64,000 bases of DNA from Sphingobium lactosutens DS20. GTDB lineage: Bacteria; Pseudomonadota; Alphaproteobacteria; Sphingomonadales; Sphingomonadaceae. Below are positions 44,626 to 54,000 of the stretch, one piece after another (the stretch's first letter is position 1; the number at the start of each line of letters is the position of its first letter). The DNA lies in assembly GCF_000445105.1 (NCBI RefSeq), contig NZ_ATDP01000106.1:216881-280880 (forward strand), in the 5' to 3' direction. Position numbers and translations under genes: made by a program. The notes under the pieces are model-generated. The model was not told the DNA's origin, ran no database searches, and saw only the letters and a list, made by a program, of their open reading frames with translations.

Positions 44626-47478
44626 ATGTCTGAGTATCTACCGGTCCAAGCGCATTATCACGCCCATCGTTTGACTGTCGCTGGAACGGCTGAGGACGCT
44701 TTCACGCGGTCGCTGACCTCCGCTCGTGTGGAAATGAATCCGCATCAAGTCAATGCTGCCCTATTCGCGCTGAAGGCTCCCTATGCCAAGGGTGTGCTTC
44801 TGGCCGATGAAGTGGGTCTGGGGAAAACGATCGAAGCCGGCCTTGTCATGTCCCAAAAATGGGCCGAACAGAAGCAACGCATCCTGCTGGTGGTTCCAGC
44901 GTCACTTCGCAAGCAATGGCAACAGGAACTGTTTGAAAAATTTTCGCTACGCAGCCACATCCTCGAAGCAAAAACCTACAATGATTTGCGGAAAAATGGA
45001 AAATCGCGGCCCTTCGAGATTGGCGACGGCATTATCATCAGCTCATATGAATTTGCAGCCCGCAAGGCGGATGAAATTAGGGCTGTTCGCTGGGACTTGG
45101 TGGTATTTGATGAAGCCCATCGCCTGCGCAACGTCCATCGTAACAACACGGCTCAGGGGGCAAAGGCGCTGAAACGAGCAACGGATGGCTCCTTCAAGAT
45201 ATTGTTGACGGCAACACCGCTTCAAAACTCGCTGATGGAATTGTTCGGCATAGTCTCGATGATTGATGACGCGCATTTCGGCGGGGAAAATGCCTTCCGT
45301 GCACAATATGCCGGTGCCGCAGCGACGCCAGCATCGCAAGAAATGTTGCGCGAACGCTTGAACCCAATTTGCCATCGCACTCTGCGTCGTCAGGTTCAGG
45401 AAGCCGGCCATATCAATTTTCGGCAACGAAACGCTGTGACGTTCCAGTTCGAGCCATACGATCAGGAAACCACGCTTTACGAGATGCTGTCGGAATATCT
45501 GCAAGACCCTGGCACTATCGCTTACGGCGGCAGGAGCAACGCGCTCGTTGTATTGCAGGCACGCAAAAGTCTTGGCTCTTCGACTTTTGCTGTTGCCCGG
45601 TATCTTGATACGCTGCTGGAACGGCTCCGCCGAAAGCAAGCCGCCTCCCCGGACATGACGGACGATTTTGAGGACGCATTCGAGGAGGAACAGGAAACCT
45701 TGAACGGCGACGATGGCAGCGATGGCCATGTCGATGATTTCGTGGACCCGGTTCAGCTCGCCAACGAAATCGGACTGGTCGAGGCGATGCGCAACCTCGC
45801 ACAAGACATCGGCGTCAATGCAAAGGGCGAAAAGCTGATCCGCAATCTGCCCGAAGTGCTCGACCAAATTGAGGCCAAGGGAGGCAGGCGTAAAGCAGTG
45901 ATTTTCACCGAAAGCGTCCGCACCCAGAAGTATCTAAGCCAGTTGCTCACTGAAAACGGTTACGCGGGTCAGATCGTTCTCATGAACGGCTCGAACAATG
46001 ACGATGAGAGCAGGGCAATTTATAGTGCTTGGAAGGGGCGCCACGCGGGCACCGACCGCATATCAGGATCAAAAACGGCGGATATGAAGGCCGCGATTGT
46101 CGAGGCTTTCAAAAGCGACGACAAAGCGATCCTCATAGCCACCGAAAGTGGCGCGGAAGGCATCAACCTCCAATTCTGCTCGCTGCTCATCAATTATGAT
46201 CTACCGTGGAATCCGCAGCGCGTTGAGCAGCGCATCGGTCGATGCCACCGATATGGACAGTTGGTTGACGTGATGGTCGTCAACATGCTGAACATGAAGA
46301 ACCGAGCCGAAGCGCGCATCCACCAATTGCTGGAGCAGAAGCTGCATTTGTTCGAGGGCGTTTTCGGGTCCAGTGACGAGGTGCTGGGCATCCTGACCGA
46401 TGGTATCGATTTCGAAAAGGAAGTGCTACGGATCGTCCAGAGCTGCCGCAGCGCGGAGGAAGCCGACCGTGAATTCGACGAATTGACGGCGCGCATTCAG
46501 GACAGCATCGACACCGATCTCGCGGCCGCCCGCGCCAAGGTTCTCGAAAACATGGACGCCGATGTCATCGCCAAGCTCCACCGCCGCAATGAGGCGCTGG
46601 CGCAGATATTGCCGGAGTTCAAGCAACGCCTGTTGATGGTCGCCAAGGCCGAGCTGCCCGAAGCGCAATTCCTGACCCCGGACAGCGAATGCTTCGGCTG
46701 GAATGGCAAGCAATGGACCACGAAATGGCCCTTGGCGGACGAAAATGATTGGCAGTTCTTTCGCGTCAACGAGGGCTTGGGGCATGATTTGATCGAACAG
46801 GCGAAAGCCCGCACGGTCGGCGACGGCGCGGAGGCAGTTCGGTTCGATCCCGCCGCTTATGCCTATGCCGGACAGCTTGGCGGCGTGACCGACCTATCCG
46901 GGCAGTCAGGATGGTTACGCGCGTTTAGGGCCATTATGCCGACGCCGGGAGCCGAACGCGAAGAGGTGATTGTCATCGCAGAAACCGATGGCGGCGAGAT
47001 GGTGAAGCCGCTGGTCTGCGATAAGATGATGATGGCTCCCGCTCAATCGCTGGGGCAGGCCGATGGCGCCATCCCCCATGACCGGCTGGCCCAGCTCCAA
47101 GAATTTGAATTCGGCCATTTCTCCGAGCGTGTGAAGGAGGAGAATTATAAATGGCTGATCGAGGAAGAAGAACGCTTGGGCCGCTACGCCCGCGACATGG
47201 AAATCGAGATTGAGGCGCAGATAGCGACGCTAGACGCCGAGCTGAAGGAATTGCAGCGCCAGAAGCTTTCGCCCCATCTCAGTATGGAGGAGAAGGTTTC
47301 TGTCATGCGCGACATCCGCAAGAAGGAAACGGCGCGCGACGAACTGAAAATGAGCCAATTCGACACCAAGAAGCAGGTAAGCAAGGACATCAACGACAAG
47401 CTCGATGAATTCTCCGCCTTGCTGGATCAGCAGCCCCGGCTGGAGGAGATGTTCACGCTGCGCTGGACGGTAGCGTGA
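44626..47478 (+). CDS. SNF2/HepA-type helicase of a defence operon
   Basis: A 950-aa ATP-dependent DNA translocase. Walker A is in LLADEVGLGKTIEAGLV (about residues 58-74), Walker B in VVFDEAHRLRN (about 160), motif III in LLTATPLQN, and motifs V-VI in ATESGAEGINLQ and RVEQRIGRCHRYGQ. An acidic insert (DDFEDAFEEEQET) lies between the lobes, and the C-terminal 130 residues are a charged coiled coil. It begins the four-gene unit, 4 bp before the GcrA-like gene. SNF2 proteins accompany several restriction and DISARM-like systems. Here it is coupled to a type III Mod/Res pair; drmA, drmB and drmC are absent, so this is not DISARM. The promoter should lie in the 142 bp after the interrupted small gene. 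Confidence 0.88.
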   Translation: MSEYLPVQAHYHAHRLTVAGTAEDAFTRSLTSARVEMNPHQVNAALFALKAPYAKGVLLADEVGLGKTIEAGLVMSQKWAEQKQRILLVVPASLRKQWQQELFEKFSLRSHILEAKTYNDLRKNGKSRPFEIGDGIIISSYEFAARKADEIRAVRWDLVVFDEAHRLRNVHRNNTAQGAKALKRATDGSFKILLTATPLQNSLMELFGIVSMIDDAHFGGENAFRAQYAGAAATPASQEMLRERLNPICHRTLRRQVQEAGHINFRQRNAVTFQFEPYDQETTLYEMLSEYLQDPGTIAYGGRSNALVVLQARKSLGSSTFAVARYLDTLLERLRRKQAASPDMTDDFEDAFEEEQETLNGDDGSDGHVDDFVDPVQLANEIGLVEAMRNLAQDIGVNAKGEKLIRNLPEVLDQIEAKGGRRKAVIFTESVRTQKYLSQLLTENGYAGQIVLMNGSNNDDESRAIYSAWKGRHAGTDRISGSKTADMKAAIVEAFKSDDKAILIATESGAEGINLQFCSLLINYDLPWNPQRVEQRIGRCHRYGQLVDVMVVNMLNMKNRAEARIHQLLEQKLHLFEGVFGSSDEVLGILTDGIDFEKEVLRIVQSCRSAEEADREFDELTARIQDSIDTDLAAARAKVLENMDADVIAKLHRRNEALAQILPEFKQRLLMVAKAELPEAQFLTPDSECFGWNGKQWTTKWPLADENDWQFFRVNEGLGHDLIEQAKARTVGDGAEAVRFDPAAYAYAGQLGGVTDLSGQSGWLRAFRAIMPTPGAEREEVIVIAETDGGEMVKPLVCDKMMMAPAQSLGQADGAIPHDRLAQLQEFEFGHFSERVKEENYKWLIEEEERLGRYARDMEIEIEAQIATLDAELKELQRQKLSPHLSMEEKVSVMRDIRKKETARDELKMSQFDTKKQVSKDINDKLDEFSALLDQQPRLEEMFTLRWTVA

Positions 47479-47482
47479 CGCG

Positions 47483-48952
47483 ATGCTGGACGGGTTCAGT
47501 CAGGCTCCACGCCATGTCGAACTCGATCTGACTTCCTACGAAGGGCCGTGGACACACATTGCGGCTTTTCGTGACCAATCCGGCTGGCTCATTAACGCCC
47601 GCGTAACGATCCAGAGCGAATATGATATTCTCGCCGCGACGTTGATCGCGGCCTGTGATGAATATGGCAATGAAATCCCGGCATGGCGCGCCGCGCATCT
47701 CACCGACTGCCGGTGGCGCGACCGTGGGCATTGCTATGACGAACCGCCCACGGCGCTCGATGACCTACTATGTGAGGAGGAAGGGGCATTTTATGCCCGC
47801 TGGCAGCGCGAGATGAATTCTGAACTCGCCGGTCTTTATGACCGCGTTCAGCGGAATATTGAGACGCTGGAAGCAAGGTTTGCCGTTGGCAGCCGAGAGG
47901 TAGAACGCCAAATTGCCGATCTGCGACGGCGACGGCGGATGCCCGAAATCTCGATAGAGGCGCGATCCACACTCGGCGCGATCATCGCGGAGCTTGAGGC
48001 CGCGAACGATCAGGCCATGTCGCATATGACCCGGCGGCGGGCAGAACTGCGCCGCCAAGCCGATGCTGCCGAAGAGGCTCTATGGCAACGCACCGATATT
48101 TTGATCGAGGTCGAACCAAAATTTGTCGTCCAATGGCGTGCGGTTGGGGCGATGCGTCGCCAGAACCCCTTGCGAGAAACTGGCGGTTCCGGTGGGATCA
48201 GTCTGTTCCGGCTCCACCGCGAACAGTTAGCCGAACTGGCACGGCGACGGGCACGGGAGGAGGCCGAACGTGCGCGGGCCGCTGAGATGGCACGCGCAGC
48301 GGCCAGAAAACGTGACGAGGAGGCCCAGGCAGCGAAGCTTGCGGAAAACAGCGCCTTGGCGTCCCGTCCGTTGAACGACCTTCCCAAGGCATCGCCAGCC
48401 CTCCGCAAGCTGGCCTTATCGGCGGTCAAGCCAAACTCCGGTGCGCCTAAGCCGCCACCCGAACCCGCGAAATTGGCAGTCAATCCACCTCCCCACTCGA
48501 AATCGGGTCCCCACTCGAAATCGGGAAAGCTTCGTGTGGAACGCGACATGCTGGCGCACATGCTTGCAGAGCTTGAGGAAGAAGGCCGAAAATTCTTCGC
48601 GGGATCGCGCAAATATCTGAGAAATCACAATGATCGTGTCAAATTGTCACGCCGTATTACCGCATTGGAGCGTTTGATCGCGCGGACGGAGGGGCAACTG
48701 CCGGAAGCCTCCTCACGAGGTCGTGAGCAGATGCCCGCCGATCCGCCGACAATCTCGACAGGAGCATGGTCAGCCGAGCGCGTTGAGTTGCTGCGGAGGC
48801 TATGGATACAGGGCGTACCAGCGGCAGAAATTGCAAAACAGCTTGGCGGGGTCCGTCGTAATGCCGTCATTGGGAAGGCGAAACGAATTGGCTTGCCGAT
48901 GCAATCACAGGCGCGACATGATTTGGAAAACGGGCTAACGACCTCGACATGA
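47483..48952 (+). CDS. Coiled-coil protein with C-terminal GcrA-like domain, in the R-M operon
   Basis: A 489-aa protein in three parts. Residues 1-110 are a compact region with several Trp and Cys (TDCRWRDRGHCYDEPP). Residues 110-290 are mostly coiled coil rich in Arg/Glu, then a Pro/Ala/Lys linker with two copies of PHSKSG. Residues about 425-470 match the DNA-binding end of the cell-cycle regulator GcrA: WSAERVELLRRLWIQGV and EIAKQLGGVRRNAVIGKAKR. Canonical GcrA is small (about 170 aa) and stimulates sigma70 promoters carrying adenine-methylated GANTC. This one is large and encoded between a helicase and an adenine methyltransferase, whose start overlaps its stop by 4 bp. It could tether the complex to methylated sites or regulate the operon. 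The domain call is from direct motif recognition; the function is inference. Confidence 0.8.
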   Translation: MLDGFSQAPRHVELDLTSYEGPWTHIAAFRDQSGWLINARVTIQSEYDILAATLIAACDEYGNEIPAWRAAHLTDCRWRDRGHCYDEPPTALDDLLCEEEGAFYARWQREMNSELAGLYDRVQRNIETLEARFAVGSREVERQIADLRRRRRMPEISIEARSTLGAIIAELEAANDQAMSHMTRRRAELRRQADAAEEALWQRTDILIEVEPKFVVQWRAVGAMRRQNPLRETGGSGGISLFRLHREQLAELARRRAREEAERARAAEMARAAARKRDEEAQAAKLAENSALASRPLNDLPKASPALRKLALSAVKPNSGAPKPPPEPAKLAVNPPPHSKSGPHSKSGKLRVERDMLAHMLAELEEEGRKFFAGSRKYLRNHNDRVKLSRRITALERLIARTEGQLPEASSRGREQMPADPPTISTGAWSAERVELLRRLWIQGVPAAEIAKQLGGVRRNAVIGKAKRIGLPMQSQARHDLENGLTTST

Positions 48953-50772
48953 CAACCAAGAAGACCAAACTCGAACTCACCTGGCCCGGCAAGGAAGAGC
49001 GCCCCAAGCTGGAGCCGCGCATCCTGATCGAGCATCCCGACAAGAGCTATCATGCCGCCGCCCGCCGCGAGGGTGATCTGTTCGAAAATATACTCATCAA
49101 GGGCGACAATCTGCTCGCCCTCAAATCGCTGGAAGCGGATTATGCGGGCAAGGTGAAGTGCGTATTCATAGATCCGCCCTATAATACGGGGTCGGCCTTC
49201 ACACATTATGATGACGGGCTGGAACATTCGCTTTGGCTGTCTCTAATGCGCGATCGACTGGAGATAATTCGCGGCTTGCTGTCTGAGAACGGCACACTGT
49301 GGATCACCATTGATGACAATGAGGCGCATTATCTCAAAGTGTTGTGCGACGAGATTTTTGGTCGTGCAAATTTTATTAATCAAGTCAGCTTGAAAATGAA
49401 GTTAACTTCAGGAGCATCGGGAGGCGGTGAGGACAAAAAACTAAAGAAAAATATAGAATACGCTTTAGTTTATTGCAAAAATGGCGATACGGATGGTGGA
49501 TTTAATAAATTCAACGATCTTTATGAGGAAGAAGATCTGTTTGATTTAATAGAAGTCATGAGGGGCGAAGGAAAGAGTTGGAAATACACGCGCGTTATCC
49601 AAAATTTTGGACAGCGAAGTTTCGTCCGTGAAATTAAAGATGGCTCTGGCGAGACGATTAAAATATTTCGTCATGATAACGTCGAGATTGAACCAATAAG
49701 CGCGATAATGAAGAGAGATGGTCTGACAGAGCGGGAGTGCTATGAAAAATACTTCGAAAAGATTTTTCGAGATACTAATGCTCAAAGTTCAATTCGCACA
49801 CGTGTAATGGAAGCCGTGTCCGGTTCAGGTGATTTTTTTAGTATTGAATACTTTCCTCGATCTGGAAAAAACAAAGGAAAGCTTACGACGTTATATTATA
49901 AGGGCGTCAACTGCGACTTGATTGCATGGCTGTCCGACGTGGCTGTTAAAAAACACAACCGAGTGGTGAAGCTTGAAAAGGTTGGAACCTTCTGGGAAGG
50001 ATTTCCTCTCAATAATCTTACCAAAGAAGGTGGTGTGCAGTTTCCTAACGGTAAGAAGCCGGAAGCTTTGCTTCAAAAAATATTACATCTCGCCACGAAT
50101 GAAGGAGACTTGGTTCTCGATTCCTTCGCGGGTTCCGGCACAACGGGCGCTGTCGCGCAAAAGATGGGCCGCCGCTGGATTATGGTCGAGATTGGCGACC
50201 ATGCCGACACGCACATCGTTCCGCGCCTGAAAAGGGTGATCGACGGCACCGACCAAGGCGGCATTTCGAAGGCCGTTGATTGGCAAGGTGGTGGCGGCTT
50301 CCGCTATTACACCCTTGCCTCATCGCTGCTCGAAAAGGACCGCTGGGGCAATTGGGTGATCGCCCGCGAATATAATGCGACGATGCTGGCGGAGGCAATG
50401 TGTAAACACCTAGGCTTCACCTATGAGCCATCGCATGACGAAGCGGAGTATTGGCGGCATGGCCAGTCCAGCGAAACGGACTTCCTCTATGTCACCACGC
50501 AAAGCCTGACGCATGAGGCGTTGCGGCTGCTGTCCGAGGAAGTCGGGCAGCATCGCACGCTAATGGTCTGCGGGCGCGCGTTCAGCGGCAATCTTGATGC
50601 CTTCCCCAACCTCACTTGCCGCAAGATACCTTCGACCATACTCACAAAATGCGAATGGGGTCGCGACGATTATTCGCTGAACATAGCCGCCTTGCCCGAG
50701 GCCGAAGCGGAAAAGGCGGAAAGCGCCGGGCCGCTCTTCGATCTCGCGACGGGAGACCGCGCCGATGGCTGA
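48949..50772 (+). CDS. mod: Type III restriction-modification DNA methyltransferase (Mod)
   Basis: N6-adenine methyltransferase of the beta class, 607 aa. Catalytic motif IV is FIDPPYNTGSAF (DPPY at residues 75-78). The SAM-binding motif I, LDSFAGSGTTGAVA, comes later (about 389-402), the beta order shared by type III Mod subunits. The target-recognition region between them (about residues 135-385, DNA 49,350-50,105) is strikingly AT-rich compared with both flanks and uses many AAA/TTT/ATA codons, suggesting it was exchanged. The start overlaps the GcrA-like gene by 4 bp, and the end overlaps res by 8 bp. The recognition sequence cannot be predicted. Confidence 0.93.
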   Translation: MTTKKTKLELTWPGKEERPKLEPRILIEHPDKSYHAAARREGDLFENILIKGDNLLALKSLEADYAGKVKCVFIDPPYNTGSAFTHYDDGLEHSLWLSLMRDRLEIIRGLLSENGTLWITIDDNEAHYLKVLCDEIFGRANFINQVSLKMKLTSGASGGGEDKKLKKNIEYALVYCKNGDTDGGFNKFNDLYEEEDLFDLIEVMRGEGKSWKYTRVIQNFGQRSFVREIKDGSGETIKIFRHDNVEIEPISAIMKRDGLTERECYEKYFEKIFRDTNAQSSIRTRVMEAVSGSGDFFSIEYFPRSGKNKGKLTTLYYKGVNCDLIAWLSDVAVKKHNRVVKLEKVGTFWEGFPLNNLTKEGGVQFPNGKKPEALLQKILHLATNEGDLVLDSFAGSGTTGAVAQKMGRRWIMVEIGDHADTHIVPRLKRVIDGTDQGGISKAVDWQGGGGFRYYTLASSLLEKDRWGNWVIAREYNATMLAEAMCKHLGFTYEPSHDEAEYWRHGQSSETDFLYVTTQSLTHEALRLLSEEVGQHRTLMVCGRAFSGNLDAFPNLTCRKIPSTILTKCEWGRDDYSLNIAALPEAEAEKAESAGPLFDLATGDRADG

Positions 50773-53470
50773 GGCAAACCCTATCATGTTGACGCCCAAC
50801 CAACGTATCCGCCGTCAGGTCGCGCAGCGGCTCTCCTTGCGAAAACCGCAAGAGGAGGCGCTGACGATCCTTGCCGACATCGCCGACCGCATTGACTGGC
50901 GCGGAGAGGTGGATACTCAGGCGTTGCTGGCAGATATTGCCGCCTCCTTTCCCTCTGTCGAAATCTTCGAGCGGGCCTTCCCCTCGCTCTGCTTCGTGCT
51001 GGCGACGGGCGTGGGTAAAACCCGCCTGATGGGCGCGTTCATCACCTATCTGTATCTGACAGGCCGGTCGAAAAACTTCTTCCTGCTTGCCCCCAACACA
51101 ACGATCTACGACAAGCTGGTCGAGGATTTCTCGCGCCAGTCGTCACCCAAATATGTGTTCCGGGGCGTGGCCGAGTTCGCGCAAACGCCGCCGATCATCG
51201 TTACCGGCGATACATGGGATGAAGGGCGCGGCATCCGGGGCAGCCAGCTCATCGGCGACGCCATCATCAACATTTTCAACGTCGACAAGATCAACAAGGA
51301 AAAGGGCCGCATCCGCAGCTTCCGCGAGACGCTGGGCGAAAGCTATTTCGATTATCTGGCTGGCCTCGACGACCTTGTGATGCTGATGGACGAGGCGCAC
51401 CGCTATCGCGCCAAGGCAGCCGCGAACGCGGTCTATGACCTCAAGCCCAAGCTGGGGCTGGAATTGACCGCCACACCCAAAACCGTGGGGGCCAGCCCGA
51501 AGGACTTCCGCAACGTCATTTACCAATATGGTCTCGGTCAGGCGATGGCCGATGGCTATGTGAAGGAGCCAGCGGTCGCCACACGCGAGAATTTCCGCCG
51601 CGCCGATTACGACGATGCCCAGCTCGAACGGATCATGTTGGAAGATGGCGTCACTTATCACGAACAGGTCAAAGTGGAGCTGGAGCTTTATGCCCGCCAA
51701 TCTGGCCGCCAGTCGGTCCATCCCTTCATGCTCGTGGTCGCGCGCGACACCAGCCACGCGAAAGACCTGCACAGCTATCTGGCAAGCGACGATTTCTTCA
51801 ACGCGGCCTATCGCGGACGGGTGATCGAGGTCCACTCGAACCAGACCGGCGAGGAAAGCAACGAGGCGATGGCGCGGCTCGTCAGCCTGGAGCATGACGC
51901 GCAGACGGACATCGTAATCCACGTCAACAAGCTGAAAGAAGGCTGGGACGTCACCAACCTCTATACGATCGTGCCGCTGCGCGCGTCGGCGTCGGAAATC
52001 CTGACCGAGCAGACCTTGGGGCGCGGCCTTCGCCTGCCCTATGGCGCACGGACGGGGAACGAGATGGTCGATACGCTGACCATCATCGCGCACGATCGGT
52101 TCGACGAGGTGATCCGCGAGGCCCGCAAGCCCGATTCCGTCATCGCCATGAAAACGCTCACGATCGGCGAAGGCGGCGACATCACGCCCGAACACCGAGA
52201 GGTCGTTTCCGTGCCGACCGCCGCCGAGGCGATCTTCACCGGCTGGCAGCTCGATCTTCCGGGGCAGGTGGCCGAGGAACGCGCCGCTTATGTGCCGCCC
52301 ACGCCTGAACAGGTGGCCTGTGCGGACACGACCATGCAATTCATCCGTGACAAATATGAACGCTCCTTGTCGGGCGGCCTTGCCGATCTTCGCAAACCCG
52401 AAGTTCAGGCGCAGATTGCCCGTGACGTGCGACAGGCCACACAGGCGGCGCAGGGCAGCTTTGAAACGATCCTGCCAGAAGCCGATGTTGAGCAACTGGT
52501 GGCTCAGATCGCCATTGCCATCGCCGACAACAGCATTGAAATCCCTGAGATTGTCGTCCTTCCCAGCCGGGAGGTAAATTTCTGGTTCGACGATTTCGAC
52601 CTCGCCAATCTTGAAGCCATCCGGTTTCAGGCAAGTTCCGACACCATCTTGATCCGCAATCTTCGCACGGACACACAGCGCGAACTGGCCCGGTCGCAAG
52701 ATGGCCCACGCGAAACCCGTGTGGAAAATTACATCATCCGCCACCTCATGGACTTCCCGGAGGTGGATTATGACAGTCAGGCAGACCTACTCTATAAGTT
52801 GGCCGGGCAGGCGGTCGAGCGGCTACGGAGCTATCTGGCGACCGAAGAGGAAGTGGAAGCGGTCGCACTGGAGCAAGGCAAGAAGATTGCGGCTATCATC
52901 TTCGGGCAGATGCGCGACCATTACCGGGAAACGCCGGTGGAATATCGCGCACGGCGGGTCCGCTCCTTCAAGGCGCTGAAACCCCAGCAGCTTGGCGTGA
53001 GCCTGACCAAACGGCTGCCGCTCACCGAGGCGGCTACTCCGCTGTCATCTACGCCGAGCTATCTGTTCTACGGGTCGAAGAAATGTCCGTATCAGTTCCA
53101 GAAATTCGACAGCGACCCGGAGCGGCGTTTTGCCGCGATGATCGACAGCGACCGGATGCCGATGGTGCTGAAATGGCTGCGGCCCGCCAGCGGGCAGTTC
53201 GACATCGAGTATGATCGTGGACGGCGCTACGAGCCGGATTTCGTGGTGGAATGCGACGATTGCAAGCTGATCGTCGAGGTCAAGGCCGAGCGCGAGCTAT
53301 CCGATCCGGTTGTTCTGGAAAAGCAGCGGGCGGCGAAAGCATGGGTCAAAAACGCCAACGAGTTCGCGGCGGACGGCGATGGCAAGCTGTGGCTCTACGT
53401 CCTGCTGGCTGACACGCATGTTACCGAAAGCCTGACCTTTGCGGGCCTTCTGGCTCACGCCAGCGAATAG
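50765..53470 (+). CDS. res: Type III restriction enzyme, Res subunit
   Basis: A 901-aa translocase-nuclease that works with Mod. The helicase part has Walker A ATGVGKTRLMGAF, Walker B MLMDEAHRYRA, motif III LELTATPKT and motif VI-like EQTLGRGLRLPYG. The C-terminal PD-(D/E)XK nuclease is read as YEPDFVVECDD and LIVEVKAE, the usual E/D...ExK arrangement. Composition is GC-rich throughout, unlike the middle of mod. It overlaps mod by 8 bp, so all four genes of this unit are tightly packed and probably co-translated. An intact catalytic core suggests an active restriction system. Confidence 0.93.
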   Translation: MAEANPIMLTPNQRIRRQVAQRLSLRKPQEEALTILADIADRIDWRGEVDTQALLADIAASFPSVEIFERAFPSLCFVLATGVGKTRLMGAFITYLYLTGRSKNFFLLAPNTTIYDKLVEDFSRQSSPKYVFRGVAEFAQTPPIIVTGDTWDEGRGIRGSQLIGDAIINIFNVDKINKEKGRIRSFRETLGESYFDYLAGLDDLVMLMDEAHRYRAKAAANAVYDLKPKLGLELTATPKTVGASPKDFRNVIYQYGLGQAMADGYVKEPAVATRENFRRADYDDAQLERIMLEDGVTYHEQVKVELELYARQSGRQSVHPFMLVVARDTSHAKDLHSYLASDDFFNAAYRGRVIEVHSNQTGEESNEAMARLVSLEHDAQTDIVIHVNKLKEGWDVTNLYTIVPLRASASEILTEQTLGRGLRLPYGARTGNEMVDTLTIIAHDRFDEVIREARKPDSVIAMKTLTIGEGGDITPEHREVVSVPTAAEAIFTGWQLDLPGQVAEERAAYVPPTPEQVACADTTMQFIRDKYERSLSGGLADLRKPEVQAQIARDVRQATQAAQGSFETILPEADVEQLVAQIAIAIADNSIEIPEIVVLPSREVNFWFDDFDLANLEAIRFQASSDTILIRNLRTDTQRELARSQDGPRETRVENYIIRHLMDFPEVDYDSQADLLYKLAGQAVERLRSYLATEEEVEAVALEQGKKIAAIIFGQMRDHYRETPVEYRARRVRSFKALKPQQLGVSLTKRLPLTEAATPLSSTPSYLFYGSKKCPYQFQKFDSDPERRFAAMIDSDRMPMVLKWLRPASGQFDIEYDRGRRYEPDFVVECDDCKLIVEVKAERELSDPVVLEKQRAAKAWVKNANEFAADGDGKLWLYVLLADTHVTESLTFAGLLAHASE

Positions 53471-53479
53471 TAAGCGCGT

Positions 53480-53659
53480 TTAATTAATAGCGTCGGCACG
53501 AATGATCGCGGCATGTTCGCGCGCGTTGCTGGGAACGATAAGGGGCCACGGATGGCGCGACCTGACTATCAAGTGCGCCTCCGCCGCCTTGATGTGAATG
53601 AGTAGGCGCAGGCGTCGATATTGCTGTTCCGATATGTCGATGACCTCGTAGCGCCACAT
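53480..53659 (-). CDS. Small protein coupled to the DUF3768 gene (59 aa)
   Basis: A frame starting MWRYEVIDISEQQYRRLRLL, 2 bp after the DUF3768 stop on the same strand, and ending RADAIN before the convergent res gene. The close spacing and even composition suggest a real translationally coupled gene. No family is recognised. Confidence 0.5.
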   Translation of the reverse strand: MWRYEVIDISEQQYRRLRLLIHIKAAEAHLIVRSRHPWPLIVPSNAREHAAIIRADAIN

Positions 53660-53661
53660 CG

Positions 53662-54000
53662 TTAGTATTCCTCCCCCAGCATAATCGTCATAACGCGCTT
53701 GATCGTCGAGGGGTCGGCCGGATCAGCATCTTCGGCGCTGCGGTCGCGCGGATAATAGTCGATTTTCCAGATGATCTGAATGTTTCCCACCGTCAGCAGC
53801 GCGCAATCGTGCTCGCCATGCGGATCATTGTCATCGTTGAAATCCGCGAAATGACGGATAGCCGAAATGACGGCATCCTTGGTCGCTATCGGCAGCCCGG
53901 CTACGCCAGCGGACAGTAGTATCCAGCCATCTTCGCCTGTGCAGCGAAGATGGTCATTGAGGCGGGCAATAGTCGCCCGCCTCTCGACATCATCGATCAC
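53662..54000 (-). CDS. DUF3768 protein
   Basis: A 112-aa protein with the DUF3768 pattern: LNDHLRCTGEDGWILLSAGV, NDDNDPHGEHDCALL, IIWKIDYYPRD and RVMTIMLGEEY at the end. The family is common on alphaproteobacterial plasmids and integrative elements and has no known activity. It overlaps the DUF6641-like gene upstream by 4 bp (ATGA). Confidence 0.85.
   Translation of the reverse strand: MIDDVERRATIARLNDHLRCTGEDGWILLSAGVAGLPIATKDAVISAIRHFADFNDDNDPHGEHDCALLTVGNIQIIWKIDYYPRDRSAEDADPADPSTIKRVMTIMLGEEY

Noticed and set aside
44626..53470. DISARM or BREX system
   Set aside because: A SNF2-type helicase and methyltransferase are present, but no drmA/drmB/drmC or pglX/pglZ/brx genes; mod and res are clearly type III.
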